A stretch of 24,240 nucleotides of DNA from Microcaldota archaeon (GCA_021812025.1 JAKAPD010000003.1:1-24240), one strand, 5' to 3'. Numbered from the stretch's first letter, positions 1-8,445 are shown. Translations and numbers: made by a program. The notes: generated by a model from the sequence alone, not told the origin.

Positions 1-26
1 CCGCCTATCTGATAGACAAGAAGTGA
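1..26 (+). CDS. 3' end of an upstream gene, partial
   Basis: The first bases read as an open frame ending AYLIDKK and a TGA at 24-26. The stop lies inside the GTGATCC ribosome-binding sequence of the next gene, so the two are probably translationally linked. Too little remains to identify it. MctP-like symporters are often preceded by a small DUF3311 membrane protein, so that is a reasonable guess, but only a guess. Confidence 0.4.
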
Positions 27-30
27 TCCC

Positions 31-1569
31 ATGCTGATAGACGCCTTAGGTATTGCGGTTTTCATAATACTGTTCATAGTATTCTCATTGCTCGCTTACT
101 ACGGCAGCAGGTTTAGGAAGGGGAACCTCAACAAGCTTTACGAATGGGGCCTTGCCGGGAGAAGGCTAGGTCCGTATCTGGCGTGGTTCTTGATCGGAGC
201 CGATGTCTTCACGGCTTACACTTTCGTGGCTGTGCCCTCACTGGCGTTCGCCAGCGGCTCAACGGCTTTCTTCGCAGTGCCTTACGTTGCGATAACTTTC
301 GCCATAGCGCTGCTGACAATGCCAAGGCTCTGGAGCATAGCCAAGAAAAGGGGCTATGTGACGGCTTCAGACTTTGTCCGCGACAGGTTCAATAGCAGGA
401 TGCTCTCCATACTGGTTGCAATAACCGGAGTCGTCGCGGTGCTTCCGTATATAGCATTGCAGATAGCAGGCATGCAGGCCGTGCTCACGACCATGCTCTA
501 CGGGATTTCTAATGCGTCTACCGTATCAGAGGTGGCGCTGGTGATATCTTTCATGGTGCTTGCGGCGACGACGTTTACCAGCGGCCTGCGCGGGGTCACG
601 CTCGGTTCCGTTTTCAAGGACATACTGATCTTCCTGACAGTGATAGTGATCATAGTTGCGGCTTTGGTATCATATGGGGGCTTCGGCGCGGCGTTCTCGC
701 AGATATCTACTGCGAAAGCCGCCTCTGCCGGGGCGTACTCCACGCTGCCTGCGGCTAGCGTGCCGGCGTTCTTCTCGCTGTTCTTAGGGAGCGCATTGGC
801 GTTGTACCTGTATCCGCACATAATAAACGGAAGCCTTTCCGCCAACAGCAAGAAAGGGCTGAGGAGAAGCCTTTCTTTGCTGCCGATATATTCGATAGGA
901 CTCGCGTTCCTCGCCTTGTTCGGGATACTCATCTATGCTGTGCCGAATGCGCTCAGTATAGTGCAAAGCACCGGCAACGGGCTCCTGACCGTGCCTGCCC
1001 TGATAGTGACCATGCTGCCCGGCTGGCTTGCCGGAATATGCCTGTTGGGGATATTCGTCGGCGGAATGGTGCCTGCGGCACTCATGGCCATAGCCGGCGC
1101 AAACCTGCTTTCCAGGAACGTGGTCAAGGAATTCAAACCCAAGATGACGGCGACGGGTGAAGCGAGGCTCGCGAAGTGGATATCTGTTGCGCTAAAGTTC
1201 ATAGCGCTGGGCTTCGTGTTCGTGGCGCCGTTGACCTATGCGATACAGCTCCAGCTGTTGGGCGGTATAATAATACTACAGATACTTCCTGCCGTGTTCC
1301 TCGGTTTGTTCACGAACAAGCTCGATTGGAAGCCCTTGCTCCTCGGCTGGGCCGCAGGGCTTATCTCAGGCGTATACCTTGTTTTGCTGACCAACCACTT
1401 CGCGGCTCTAAGCTCGTCCAGCTTGCTTACCCCTATCGGACTGCTATACATAGGCGTGATATCCGTAACCATTAATGTCATAATCGCCGTCGTGGGATCG
1501 TGGCTGGCCAAAGCCTTCGGGGTTTTCAGGACGGGGCTGATAAAGGAGAGCGAGTTCACAACGGAGTGA
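31..1569 (+). CDS. Sodium:solute symporter family permease (MctP-like)
   Basis: This 512-aa protein is an integral membrane transporter of the SSF family, which couples solute uptake to an ion gradient, usually Na+. About 13 hydrophobic segments run through its whole length, as expected for the family. The N-terminal region LAGRRLGPYLAWFLIGADVF, the stretch TAYTFVAVPSLAFASGSTAFFAVPY and the sequence YVTASDFVRDRFNSR resemble what I recall of the monocarboxylate permease (MctP) branch. The substrate could therefore be lactate, pyruvate, acetate or a similar acid, but sequence alone does not settle it. The start is set by GTGATCC at 23-29, a 7-base match to the complement of an archaeal 16S 3' end. 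The preceding gene ends inside that site. The symporter is followed by a separately promoted tuf-rps10 pair. Confidence 0.85.
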   Translation: MLIDALGIAVFIILFIVFSLLAYYGSRFRKGNLNKLYEWGLAGRRLGPYLAWFLIGADVFTAYTFVAVPSLAFASGSTAFFAVPYVAITFAIALLTMPRLWSIAKKRGYVTASDFVRDRFNSRMLSILVAITGVVAVLPYIALQIAGMQAVLTTMLYGISNASTVSEVALVISFMVLAATTFTSGLRGVTLGSVFKDILIFLTVIVIIVAALVSYGGFGAAFSQISTAKAASAGAYSTLPAASVPAFFSLFLGSALALYLYPHIINGSLSANSKKGLRRSLSLLPIYSIGLAFLALFGILIYAVPNALSIVQSTGNGLLTVPALIVTMLPGWLAGICLLGIFVGGMVPAALMAIAGANLLSRNVVKEFKPKMTATGEARLAKWISVALKFIALGFVFVAPLTYAIQLQLLGGIIILQILPAVFLGLFTNKLDWKPLLLGWAAGLISGVYLVLLTNHFAALSSSSLLTPIGLLYIGVISVTINVIIAVVGSWLAKAFGVFRTGLIKESEFTTE

Positions 1570-1642
1570 ATACAGAGAGAAAGAGCGTAAAGTATATATA
1601 TTTTAGCACAAGATACTAAACGGCTGAAAGCGGGTTTTATTC

Positions 1643-1651
1643 TTATAAAAC
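1643..1651 (+). promoter_or_regulatory. Putative TATA box for tuf-rps10
   Basis: The 138-base gap between the symporter and tuf is AT-rich. It holds TTATAAAAC here and a second candidate, a long alternating TA run, at 1590-1604. Start of transcription about 27 bases downstream of the nearer box would leave a leader of about 35 nt before the tuf ATG at 1708. This is a pattern-based prediction. Confidence 0.5.
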
Positions 1652-1707
1652 AAGTAACATACCTGATTTTTTCAGTAAAATTGGCACTAAACAATAAAGT
1701 GAATCGT

Positions 1708-2982
1708 ATGGCAGACAAACCACACCTTAACCTGATCTTCATTGGTCACGTCGACCACGGAAAGTCAACGACAGTCGGAAGGCTTCTCTTCGCAACAAAC
1801 GTCATGACAGACAGAGACCTCGCGCGCATGAAGGAGCTCGCGGCTTCTTTCAACAAGCCCACCTTCGAGTTCGCGTTCATGATGGACGTGCTTAAGGAGG
1901 AGCGTGAGAGAGGCATCACAATAGACATTGCGCACAGGGACTTCCAGACGCAGAAGTATTACTTCACGATAATCGACGCTCCTGGCCACAAGGACTTCGT
2001 AAAGAACATGATCACAGGAGCGAGCCAGTCAGACGCAGCTGTTCTCGTGTGCAGCGCCAAGGAAGGAATCCAGCCGCAGACCAGGGAGCACGCGACGCTC
2101 GCGTTCCTGCTTGGAATAAGACAGATAATAGTAGCGGTCAACAAGATGGATGCGGTAAACTACGAGCAGAGCAAGTACGAAGAGACAAAGAAAGGCATGG
2201 AAGAGCTCCTCAAGTCTTTGGGATACAAGCCCGAGCACATAATCGGATACGTACCTTACTCTGCGCAGCAGGGTGACAACGTAAAGGATAAGCCCGAGAA
2301 GATGCCGTGGTACAACGGGCCCACATTGCTTGCGGCGCTCGACATGCTCAAGGTTCCCGCTAAGCCTACGGACAAGCCATTAAGGCTTCCTATCCAGGAC
2401 GTGCACACCGTGCCCGGCCACGGGACTATTCCAGTAGGAAGGGTCGAAGCTGGCGTAATGAAGCCGGGTGACTCCATAATAGTTATGCCGAGCGGCGCAA
2501 AGGCAGAAGTCAAGAGCATAGAGATGCACCACCAGCAGCTGACGAAGGCAGAACCTGGCGACAACGTCGGTTTCGCGCTCAAGGGCAACATCGACAAGAA
2601 GGACATAAAGAGGGGCGACGTTATAGGACCGTCAAACAACCCGCCTTCCGTAGTGTCAGAATTCACTGCGCAGGTAGTAATACTCAAGCACCAGAACGTG
2701 ATAGCTAGGGGCTACACGCCGGTGTTCCACCTGCATACCGCACAAGTGGCGTGCACGTTTGTCGACATGCTCGAGAAGAAGGATCCTAAGACGGGTCAGA
2801 CTGCAGAAAAGAATCCGCAGACTCTGAAGACCGGGGACATAGCGATAGTCAAGATAAAGCCGACAAAGCCTATCTCTGTGGAAAAGTACAGCGACTTCCC
2901 GGCATTGGGAAGGTTCGCGATCAGGGACATGGGAGAGACCATAGGCGCGGGAGTCATTCTTGACATAGTCAAGAAGCAATGA
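1708..2982 (+). CDS. tuf: Translation elongation factor EF-1alpha (aEF1A)
   Basis: This 424-aa protein is the GTPase that delivers aminoacyl-tRNA to the ribosomal A site. The G1 loop GHVDHGKS lies at residues 13-20, followed by DAPGHKDF (G3) and NKMD (G4). The rest fits the two beta-barrel domains that bind tRNA. Length matches archaeal EF-1alpha (about 420-440 aa) and there is no intein. The open frame extends 27 nt upstream to a TTG, but the ATG at 1708 is preceded by GTGAATCG with good spacing and gives the expected MADKPHLNL start. rps10 follows after 10 nt, an arrangement conserved in many archaea. Confidence 0.97.
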   Translation: MADKPHLNLIFIGHVDHGKSTTVGRLLFATNVMTDRDLARMKELAASFNKPTFEFAFMMDVLKEERERGITIDIAHRDFQTQKYYFTIIDAPGHKDFVKNMITGASQSDAAVLVCSAKEGIQPQTREHATLAFLLGIRQIIVAVNKMDAVNYEQSKYEETKKGMEELLKSLGYKPEHIIGYVPYSAQQGDNVKDKPEKMPWYNGPTLLAALDMLKVPAKPTDKPLRLPIQDVHTVPGHGTIPVGRVEAGVMKPGDSIIVMPSGAKAEVKSIEMHHQQLTKAEPGDNVGFALKGNIDKKDIKRGDVIGPSNNPPSVVSEFTAQVVILKHQNVIARGYTPVFHLHTAQVACTFVDMLEKKDPKTGQTAEKNPQTLKTGDIAIVKIKPTKPISVEKYSDFPALGRFAIRDMGETIGAGVILDIVKKQ

Positions 2983-2992
2983 GCGTGAATCG

Positions 2993-3298
2993 ATGGGCAT
3001 TGCGGTTATAAAGCTGGTAAGCACATCCGCGAAAGATGTAGTCGCGATAGCGAGCCAGATAAAGTCGATAGCCGTCTCGCTCAACGTTAAGAGCAAGGGC
3101 CCTGTTCCCCTGCCGACGCACACCATTTCCCAGACTGTCAGGAAGAACCCGGGCAAAACTGGCTCCCACACGTTCGAGCGATGGGAGATGAGGATCCACA
3201 AAAGGCTCATAGAGATTGACGGTAGCGAACAGGCGTTGCGCCAGGTAATGAGGATACCTGTGCCGGACAATGTGCAAATAGAGATCAGCCTTAGCTGA
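2993..3298 (+). CDS. rps10: 30S ribosomal protein S10 (uS10)
   Basis: This 101-aa protein of the small ribosomal subunit has the length expected for archaeal and eukaryal uS10/S20e. The segment KGPVPLPTHTISQTVRKNPG is characteristic, as are HTFERWEMRIHKRL and the C-terminal strand VPDNVQIEISL. The start follows the tuf stop by 10 nt and has GTGAATCG directly before the ATG, nearly the same ribosome-binding sequence as tuf. A 10-bp perfect hairpin covers the end of the gene (3280-3303). Confidence 0.96.
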   Translation: MGIAVIKLVSTSAKDVVAIASQIKSIAVSLNVKSKGPVPLPTHTISQTVRKNPGKTGSHTFERWEMRIHKRLIEIDGSEQALRQVMRIPVPDNVQIEISLS

Positions 3299-3317
3299 TC
3301 TCTCCATTTTTTCTTTT
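3280..3317 (+). terminator. Hairpin plus T-tract terminator after rps10
   Basis: AGAGATCAGC (3280-3289), a 4-base loop CTTA and GCTGATCTCT (3294-3303) form a perfect 10-bp stem. It is followed by a T-rich tract, six T at 3307-3312 and four more at 3314-3317. The stem includes the last codons and the TGA of rps10. It sits between two convergent genes, where termination is needed. Archaea usually rely on T-tracts alone, so the hairpin may instead be an RNA 3' stabiliser. Confidence 0.6.
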
Positions 3318-3323
3318 GCTCCC

Positions 3324-4532
3324 TTACTTGAGAAATAGTGCCGCAAACACCTTGGCGTCGGCTACCATATCCTTTATCTTAGCGTACTCATTAGGCTGGT
3401 GCGCCACGGGATCGCATGTGCTCCAGCAGACCGCCGGCATGCCCTTCCTCCTGAAGAATGCGGCTACCGTTCCGCCGCCTATCCCGATGAACCTGGGCTT
3501 GATGCGGCGCTGCTTTCTTATGGTGTTCGCGAGCAGCCTTGCGATCTCGGAGCTGCTCTTTGTAGGCTTTGTCGCGTCTTCCCTTTGTATTATCTCGAAC
3601 TCGAAGCGTGCTCCTTTGAATTCCTTCCCTTTTGACAGCCTCTTTATGTCGCCCAGCACCTTGTCTACCTCGTATTGCGGAAGTATCCTTGAATCTATGT
3701 AGAAGACTTCCTTTCCGGGTATTATGTTTGTGCTGTCCACGTTCTTTTCGTGCTTTGTCATCTCGAAAGTAGATACGTTCGGGTCGAAAAGGCTATCTTT
3801 CTTCTTGTACTTCTTGTGCAGCAGCTCGTCTACCTTGGCAAGATACCTCACCATGCACCTGAATGCATTTAGCCCCTGCTCCGGGGTGCTTGCGTGTACC
3901 TGTTTCCCGTGGATCGTCACTTTCAGCCAGAGCGCGCTCTTTTCCACTATCTCTATCTCGCTGCCATCTGCGGCACCTACATCGGGCACCACATACATGT
4001 CGCTCGCCTTGAAAATCCCCTCATTCATCAGCTTCGCTATCCCGTATGCGCTCCCTATTTCCTCATCGGCGACAAGGCCTATACCGACGTTGTACTTCGG
4101 CTCTATGCCGAGCTCTTTAAGCGCCTTCAACGCGAATATCGAAGCCACGGCGCTCTGCCCGTTGTCCGTTGTCCCCCTTCCAAATATTTTCCCGTCCTTT
4201 ATCGCTGGAGTGAAGGGATCAGTTTTCCAGAGAGCCCTTTCGCCCTCGGCTACCACATCTAAATGCGAGAGCAGCCAAAGTGTCCTCTTCGCGTTTCCAT
4301 ATTTTGCGATCAGGTTTGGCCGAGGCGACCCTGTTGGATCCTTGTAAGCATATGTCTTGACCTTGAAGCCCCACCTCTCAAGCAGGTCTTTCAGATATGC
4401 TGCTTTCTTCACTTCGCCCTTTCCGCCGTTGACCGGAGATACCGCTGGAAGGCGCACCATCTGCGAAAGCGTTGCCACCATTTCCTTCTCATATCCGTCT
4501 ATCAGTCCATTAAGCTCTTTTATTCCCCCCAT
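3324..4532 (-). CDS. M20-family metallohydrolase (ArgE/DapE-like)
   Basis: This 402-aa protein is a zinc-dependent amidohydrolase of the M20 peptidase family (ArgE, DapE, carboxypeptidase G2 and dipeptidases). Visible metal and catalytic positions are SHLDVV (H90, D92), GRGTTDNG (D123), the ADEEIGS pair E157/E158, a D in VVPDVGAAD, and the late H of AHQPNE. The lid domain is present between KVTIHGKQVHAS and the C-terminal third. Substrate is uncertain: a dipeptide or an acyl-amino acid are both plausible, and archaeal members are often loosely annotated as DapE or ArgE. The frame opens at a TTG, but the ATG at 4532 shares its A with the TGA of mat (TGATG), so I chose it. Such an overlap implies translational coupling as the last gene of the infB-mat operon. 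Confidence 0.85.
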   Translation of the reverse strand: MGGIKELNGLIDGYEKEMVATLSQMVRLPAVSPVNGGKGEVKKAAYLKDLLERWGFKVKTYAYKDPTGSPRPNLIAKYGNAKRTLWLLSHLDVVAEGERALWKTDPFTPAIKDGKIFGRGTTDNGQSAVASIFALKALKELGIEPKYNVGIGLVADEEIGSAYGIAKLMNEGIFKASDMYVVPDVGAADGSEIEIVEKSALWLKVTIHGKQVHASTPEQGLNAFRCMVRYLAKVDELLHKKYKKKDSLFDPNVSTFEMTKHEKNVDSTNIIPGKEVFYIDSRILPQYEVDKVLGDIKRLSKGKEFKGARFEFEIIQREDATKPTKSSSEIARLLANTIRKQRRIKPRFIGIGGGTVAAFFRRKGMPAVCWSTCDPVAHQPNEYAKIKDMVADAKVFAALFLK

Positions 4533-5731
4533 CAAAACACGCTGTGTTTGCCATCGACAAGTTCCCTCGTTAGATACCCGATGTTCTCAAGAGCGCTCCC
4601 CACTATGTCTTTAGCCTTTGACCTTATTGAATCTATGTTTTTTCCTTCGTGCATCGACAACATCAGCGAGATGTTTTCCGGATCGTCTATCCTTCGACCT
4701 ATCTGCGCTGCTATATGTACGTAACATTCTTTAACCTCTTTGTGCAGGTTCACAATGTCTTCGGCGATGTCTCTCGCGAGAACGCTGTATAGTTTACCAA
4801 CGTGGCTTACCGGGTTCTTTCCCGCTGCTGCCTCAAGAGTCATCGGCCTCATAGGCGTTATGAGCCCGTTCACCCTGTTGCCCCTCCCTACCGATCCATC
4901 GTCGCCAGATTCGCAGCTCAGACCGGATTTAGTGATATACACTTCCCGCTTTTCGTGCGAATCTCCATTGTTCACGGTCACTGCCACTTCTTTCTTCGTT
5001 ATCGTCTTCGAGAACCTGTTTATCTCTTCGGTCACTTTCTCCTTTGCGCTGACATAGTCATCGAAACTCTCCAACAGCGGCGCGACGAACGCTATTGCGA
5101 CAGTGGCGGTTATCTTCTCCCTATTTCTTACGCAAAGCACCTTTACGTCTTCCCCGACCGCGGGCATCTTCGCCTTCATCTCCTTGCCATTTAGGAAGCG
5201 TTCAATCTCCAAGGTAAGCCTCTCCGTTTCGGTCAACGGCGCGAAACCAACGGCAAAAGAGGAGTCGTTCGACAGGGGCACGTCGCTCCTCCTTGAAAAT
5301 ATCTGCATAAGGTTTGCGGACCCTTTCTTCACTTTCGATTCTATAACCACCTCGTTTTCTACATTTAGGAACCTGGTGTTTTCCTCAAGGTAATCGCGCG
5401 CAGCTTTTATCACTATATCATCGACAGGGATCGCCGCCCCCTGGAAGCTGTTTGCGGCCCTGCCTGCTATTATCACTTCTATAGGCGTTGTTATTTTGCC
5501 TTTCCCGAATGCGACATCGGAGGCTCCGCCGACTATCAGCCCCTTGTCGACATTGTGATGCAGTATAGTCCCGAAGTTATCCAGATAGTACTTTGAGAGC
5601 TCCATGCTCGCCCTTTCGGCTATCCCATCGATCAGCGTATCCGGGTGGCCTATGCCTTTTCGCTCCACATACTCTATCGCTTTCTGCCCCGCCGGCGCGG
5701 AATCCAGAGGCATCACGTCTATGTTGGCCAT
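4532..5731 (-). CDS. mat: Archaeal-type S-adenosylmethionine synthetase
   Basis: This 399-aa protein makes S-adenosylmethionine from methionine and ATP. It belongs to the archaeal MAT family, which is very divergent from bacterial MetK and about 400 aa long. Diagnostic stretches are ERKGIGHPDTLIDGIAE (residues 23-39, with H29 and D31), HHNVDKGLIVGGAS near residue 58, and SCESGDDGSVGRGNRVNGLI followed by RPMTLEAAAGKNPVSHVGKLY in the C-terminal half. It is encoded 4 nt after infB, with GTGAAGGA before the ATG, and overlaps the next gene by one base. It is therefore the middle gene of a three-gene unit. Confidence 0.96.
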   Translation of the reverse strand: MANIDVMPLDSAPAGQKAIEYVERKGIGHPDTLIDGIAERASMELSKYYLDNFGTILHHNVDKGLIVGGASDVAFGKGKITTPIEVIIAGRAANSFQGAAIPVDDIVIKAARDYLEENTRFLNVENEVVIESKVKKGSANLMQIFSRRSDVPLSNDSSFAVGFAPLTETERLTLEIERFLNGKEMKAKMPAVGEDVKVLCVRNREKITATVAIAFVAPLLESFDDYVSAKEKVTEEINRFSKTITKKEVAVTVNNGDSHEKREVYITKSGLSCESGDDGSVGRGNRVNGLITPMRPMTLEAAAGKNPVSHVGKLYSVLARDIAEDIVNLHKEVKECYVHIAAQIGRRIDDPENISLMLSMHEGKNIDSIRSKAKDIVGSALENIGYLTRELVDGKHSVF

Positions 5732-5735
5732 TCCT

Positions 5736-7478
5736 TCACTTCTTTGAGAGCTTTTTTATCTCTATTATCTTTTTTAAGAGTTGCCTTTCCTCTTCGTCTA
5801 TGAGATTCGAATGCTCGCCCTGCAATAGCCTCTCATCGCTGTCTGTCACTCTGGTATAAAGCGTCTGCTCCTCCTTGACCTGCCTGCCGAACGTAGGCCC
5901 GTCGACGGATATTGCGAACTGCTCTCCCTTCTTTGCGCTTTCGAGCTTTGTCTTTTCCGCCTGCATCTCCCTTATTTTTCCAATCACGTCGCCTTTCTCA
6001 TTCATCAGCACATAGCCGGGCTTCAATCTTCCCGCGATGAGCTCTATCCCAAATACAGCCGGATCCGATACCCTGAAACACGCATGCGGAAGCACCTTTA
6101 CCTGTGCGGGGAACGTCAAAGCGCTCTCCGCCCTCTCGATCACGTTTTTCTTCTTCTCTTCCGTGAATAGCTTGTAGTCGTCGATGAGCTTGTAGATTAT
6201 GTTGCTCTCGATTACCTTGACGCCGCTCGAGTGCGCAGACTCTTCCGCATCCGGATCAATATGCACGTTGAATCCCAGTATGACAGCGCCCGCGGGGTCT
6301 GTCGCGTTGTTGGTGAACGCATCGAGTATGTCGCGCTTGGTTATGTTCCCTATGCCTTTCTTGCTTATCTTGAATCCTGCGGATTTCAAGAGCCTAGATA
6401 TCGCTTCTATGCTGCCTATGGAATCCGCCTTAAGTATGACGCCGCTCTTGTCCGTCTCGAAGATGCCGCCTATTTCCCCGCTTATCTCCTTCTCGAAGTT
6501 CTTATCGGTGATCTGGACTATTGGCGACCCCGGGAGCGCGTCGTCGAGACCGGTTCCGCTGATCTTCACGCCGCTGGCCGCGCTTACCGAGTCGACGGAA
6601 TAGAATTTCGCGGAGCTTTCCCTGATTTCCTGCAAGGGCTTCGGCTTGAGCAGCGCTTTTATCTTTGCGGTTTCGACTCTTGTGGGCGACGCGAAAGCGA
6701 TTGTGTCATTGACGCGAAGAGTGCCATCGTAAAGTATGACATCTATCGTCACCCCCAGGCCGCGCACCTCTTTCTTTTCCAGTATGCTCCCCTTGCCCGG
6801 GCCTTTGACTTCTATCTTCAGCTCAGATTCAAGGTATCGCTGTGCCAAACCGGTTACTACCATCAGAAGCTCGGATATCCCTTCGCCGGTCTTTGCGCTC
6901 AGCGGTATTATGGCAAGCTCCTTACTGAAATCCTTGACCTTGTTGAAAACTTCACTTGTGAACCCTAGCTCGCTCAGCTTTCCTATGAGCTGATACATCC
7001 TGTTCTCGAACTCGTTTTGGACATATTGGGTTTGCTTCGACAGAGCTTCCATTATGCTGTTCGATTTTGTCGGTATCCAGCCTGTTATCAAATCCACTTT
7101 GTTCGCAGCTACTACGAATGGGGTCTTGTACTCCTTAAGGATGTCTATTGCTTCTATGGTCTGCGGCTCAAAGCCCTTTGATATGTCAACTACGAGTATC
7201 GCGATGTCCGCTACGCTGCCGCCCCTCTTCCTGAGGTTCGTGAACGCTTCGTGGCCCGGCGTGTCTATGAAAAGGAGCCCCGGCAAAGTTATCTTCGCGA
7301 TGCTCTTTGTGCCGACTATCTTGTTTACCACATCGATCGGAACTTCGCTTGCGCCTATGTGCTGGGTTATGCCGCCCGCTTCCCTGGCTGTTATCGTTGT
7401 GCTTCTTATCTTGTCAAGGAGGCTGGTTTTGCCGTGGTCGACGTGCCCCATTACCACTATTATAGGCTGCCTTATCAT
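5736..7478 (-). CDS. infB: Translation initiation factor aIF5B
   Basis: This 580-aa GTPase (eIF5B/IF2 family) promotes subunit joining and initiator tRNA positioning. The G domain has GHVDHGKT at residues 11-18, DTPGHEAF and NKVD. Domain II, the domain III Rossmann-like part (KADSIGSIEAISRLL) and the domain IV barrel (FRVSDPAVFGIELIAGRLKPG) follow, ending in the helix LLKKIIEIKKL. Length is typical of archaeal aIF5B (about 590-600 aa) and no intein is present. The frame opens at GTG 7487, but GTGATGCAG directly before the ATG at 7478 looks like a ribosome-binding site, so I chose that ATG, which yields MIRQPIIVV. It is the first gene of infB-mat-M20 and diverges from ndk. Confidence 0.96.
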   Translation of the reverse strand: MIRQPIIVVMGHVDHGKTSLLDKIRSTTITAREAGGITQHIGASEVPIDVVNKIVGTKSIAKITLPGLLFIDTPGHEAFTNLRKRGGSVADIAILVVDISKGFEPQTIEAIDILKEYKTPFVVAANKVDLITGWIPTKSNSIMEALSKQTQYVQNEFENRMYQLIGKLSELGFTSEVFNKVKDFSKELAIIPLSAKTGEGISELLMVVTGLAQRYLESELKIEVKGPGKGSILEKKEVRGLGVTIDVILYDGTLRVNDTIAFASPTRVETAKIKALLKPKPLQEIRESSAKFYSVDSVSAASGVKISGTGLDDALPGSPIVQITDKNFEKEISGEIGGIFETDKSGVILKADSIGSIEAISRLLKSAGFKISKKGIGNITKRDILDAFTNNATDPAGAVILGFNVHIDPDAEESAHSSGVKVIESNIIYKLIDDYKLFTEEKKKNVIERAESALTFPAQVKVLPHACFRVSDPAVFGIELIAGRLKPGYVLMNEKGDVIGKIREMQAEKTKLESAKKGEQFAISVDGPTFGRQVKEEQTLYTRVTDSDERLLQGEHSNLIDEEERQLLKKIIEIKKLSKK

Positions 7479-7501
7479 CTGCATCACAAAATAAGAAAGA
7501 T

Positions 7502-7536
7502 TATTAATACTGTTTTGTCAATCAGCTATAAAAATA
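7502..7536. promoter_or_regulatory. Divergent promoter region between infB and ndk
   Basis: The 69 bases between the two starts contain TATTAATAC (about 7501-7509), suitably placed to drive ndk, and CTATAAAAATA (7526-7536). On the minus strand the second reads TATTTTTATAG and would drive infB with a leader of about 25 nt. The two boxes are interleaved, so the promoters face away from each other and may compete. Inferred from spacing only. Confidence 0.45.
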
Positions 7537-7547
7537 TAGGTGTGAGC

Positions 7548-8108
7548 ATGGAAAGCACTCTGGTTCTTGTCAAGCCCGATGGGGTTCAAAGGGGCCTTAT
7601 CGGAATAGTAATAAACAGGTTTGAAAGGGTCGGCCTCAAAGTGACTGCGATGAAGATGGTACTGCCTACGAGGGAGCTTGCCGAGAAGCATTATCCGCTT
7701 GAGAAAGAATGGTATGAAGCGCTTTGGAAGAAGACGAAAGAGGGATATGAGTCAAAGGGAATACCATTCAAAGAGACGCCGATCGGCATAGGAACCAGGG
7801 TGAGGAATGGCCTTATAGAAGCGCTTACGAGCGGACCTGTTGTAGCGGTGGTGGTGGAGGGAAATTCAGCGATATCGATAGTCAGGAAAATTGTCGGAGC
7901 CACGAACCCCGAAAAGGCAGATCCTGGTTCTATAAGAGGCATGTTCACCACAGACAGCTATGACTTGGCCGACAGGAACAAGCGTGCCGTGAGGAACATA
8001 GCGCACGCGTCGGATTCCCCGGAAACGGCAAAAAAAGAGATAGCGACCTGGTTCACGAAGGATGAAATTAACAGGTACAAGAGAGCAGACGAAGACATAG
8101 TGAATTAG
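7548..8108 (+). CDS. ndk: Nucleoside diphosphate kinase, long form
   Basis: This enzyme transfers the gamma phosphate from ATP to other nucleoside diphosphates through a phosphohistidine. The N-terminus ESTLVLVKPDGVQRGLIG and the catalytic motif RNIAHASDSPE, with the phosphorylated His, are intact. So are the Kpn-loop region and GATNPEKADPGSIRG. At 186 aa it is about 35-45 aa longer than ordinary Ndk (140-155 aa). The extra residues lie between the KHYPL region and TSGPVVAVVVEG. Similar long versions occur, as I recall, in CPR bacteria and DPANN archaea. The frame is open far upstream (from 7251), but the ATG at 7548 follows GGTGTGAGC and matches the family start. It overlaps the convergent DUF59 gene by 4 bases. 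Confidence 0.95.
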   Translation: MESTLVLVKPDGVQRGLIGIVINRFERVGLKVTAMKMVLPTRELAEKHYPLEKEWYEALWKKTKEGYESKGIPFKETPIGIGTRVRNGLIEALTSGPVVAVVVEGNSAISIVRKIVGATNPEKADPGSIRGMFTTDSYDLADRNKRAVRNIAHASDSPETAKKEIATWFTKDEINRYKRADEDIVN

Positions 8109-8410
8109 TTCCTGTACTTAAGGTCGTCGCTCATCAGTTCCGGGCTCCACATCGGGTTCCAGACGAGCTCCACTTCCACTTTCCCCACATTTGGAATCGA
8201 TTCCAGCCTCAATTGCACATCCGCGAGAATCAGGCTTATCACAGGACACATCGGGCTGGTCATGGTTAACGTCACTTTTACGTTCTTCTGGTCAGTTATG
8301 CCGATCCCGTATATGAGCCCTATCGACACTATGTCTGCGTTTAGCTCCGGGTCGACGCACAGCGACAGGGCCTTCGCGACCTCTCCTTTTGTTACCAATG
8401 GATCACTCAT
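8105..8410 (-). CDS. DUF59/MIP18-family iron-sulfur assembly protein
   Basis: This 101-aa protein belongs to the MIP18/PaaD/SufT family, whose members help insert Fe-S clusters into target proteins. Family marks are the DPE motif (residues 20-22), the strand NVKVTLTMTS and the conserved TSPMCP with its reactive Cys at 55, then VEVELVWNPMWSPELMS at the C-terminus. The length is normal for a single-domain member. A TATA-like ATATATTTAA at 8435-8444 lies about 28-30 bases before the ATG and no Shine-Dalgarno match is visible, so the mRNA is probably leaderless or nearly so. No other Fe-S genes are nearby. Confidence 0.88.
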   Translation of the reverse strand: MSDPLVTKGEVAKALSLCVDPELNADIVSIGLIYGIGITDQKNVKVTLTMTSPMCPVISLILADVQLRLESIPNVGKVEVELVWNPMWSPELMSDDLKYRN

Positions 8411-8433
8411 TTCAATTAGTTGATTGGCAGTGC

Positions 8434-8445
8434 CATATATTTAAC
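8434..8445. promoter_or_regulatory. TATA-like element between DUF59 gene and SSCYGH gene
   Basis: Only 61 bases separate the two divergent starts. The near-symmetrical ATATATTTAA can be read as a TATA box on either strand: about 28-30 bases from the DUF59 ATG (8410) and about 33 from the ATG at 8472. A second box, ATTAAATAC at about 8475-8483, lies 27 bases before an in-frame ATG at 8505, which leaves the start of the plus-strand gene open. Confidence 0.45.

Noticed and set aside
2656..3270. 204-aa minus-strand frame opposite the end of tuf and rps10
   Set aside because: It crosses two well-identified plus-strand genes and has no domain or start signal of its own.
3724..4347. 207-aa open frame on the plus strand opposite the M20 hydrolase
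   Set aside because: The M20 gene has conserved metal ligands on the minus strand. The plus-strand product is a hydrophobic Ser/Phe-rich translation typical of antisense reading.
6231..6968. 245-aa open frame on the plus strand opposite infB
   Set aside because: It lies wholly antisense to the aIF5B coding region, whose GTPase and barrel domains are intact. Its translation shows no recognisable domain; long antisense frames are common in this composition.
1708..7478. Inteins in tuf or infB
   Set aside because: Both proteins have family-typical lengths and uninterrupted G1, G3 and G4 motifs.
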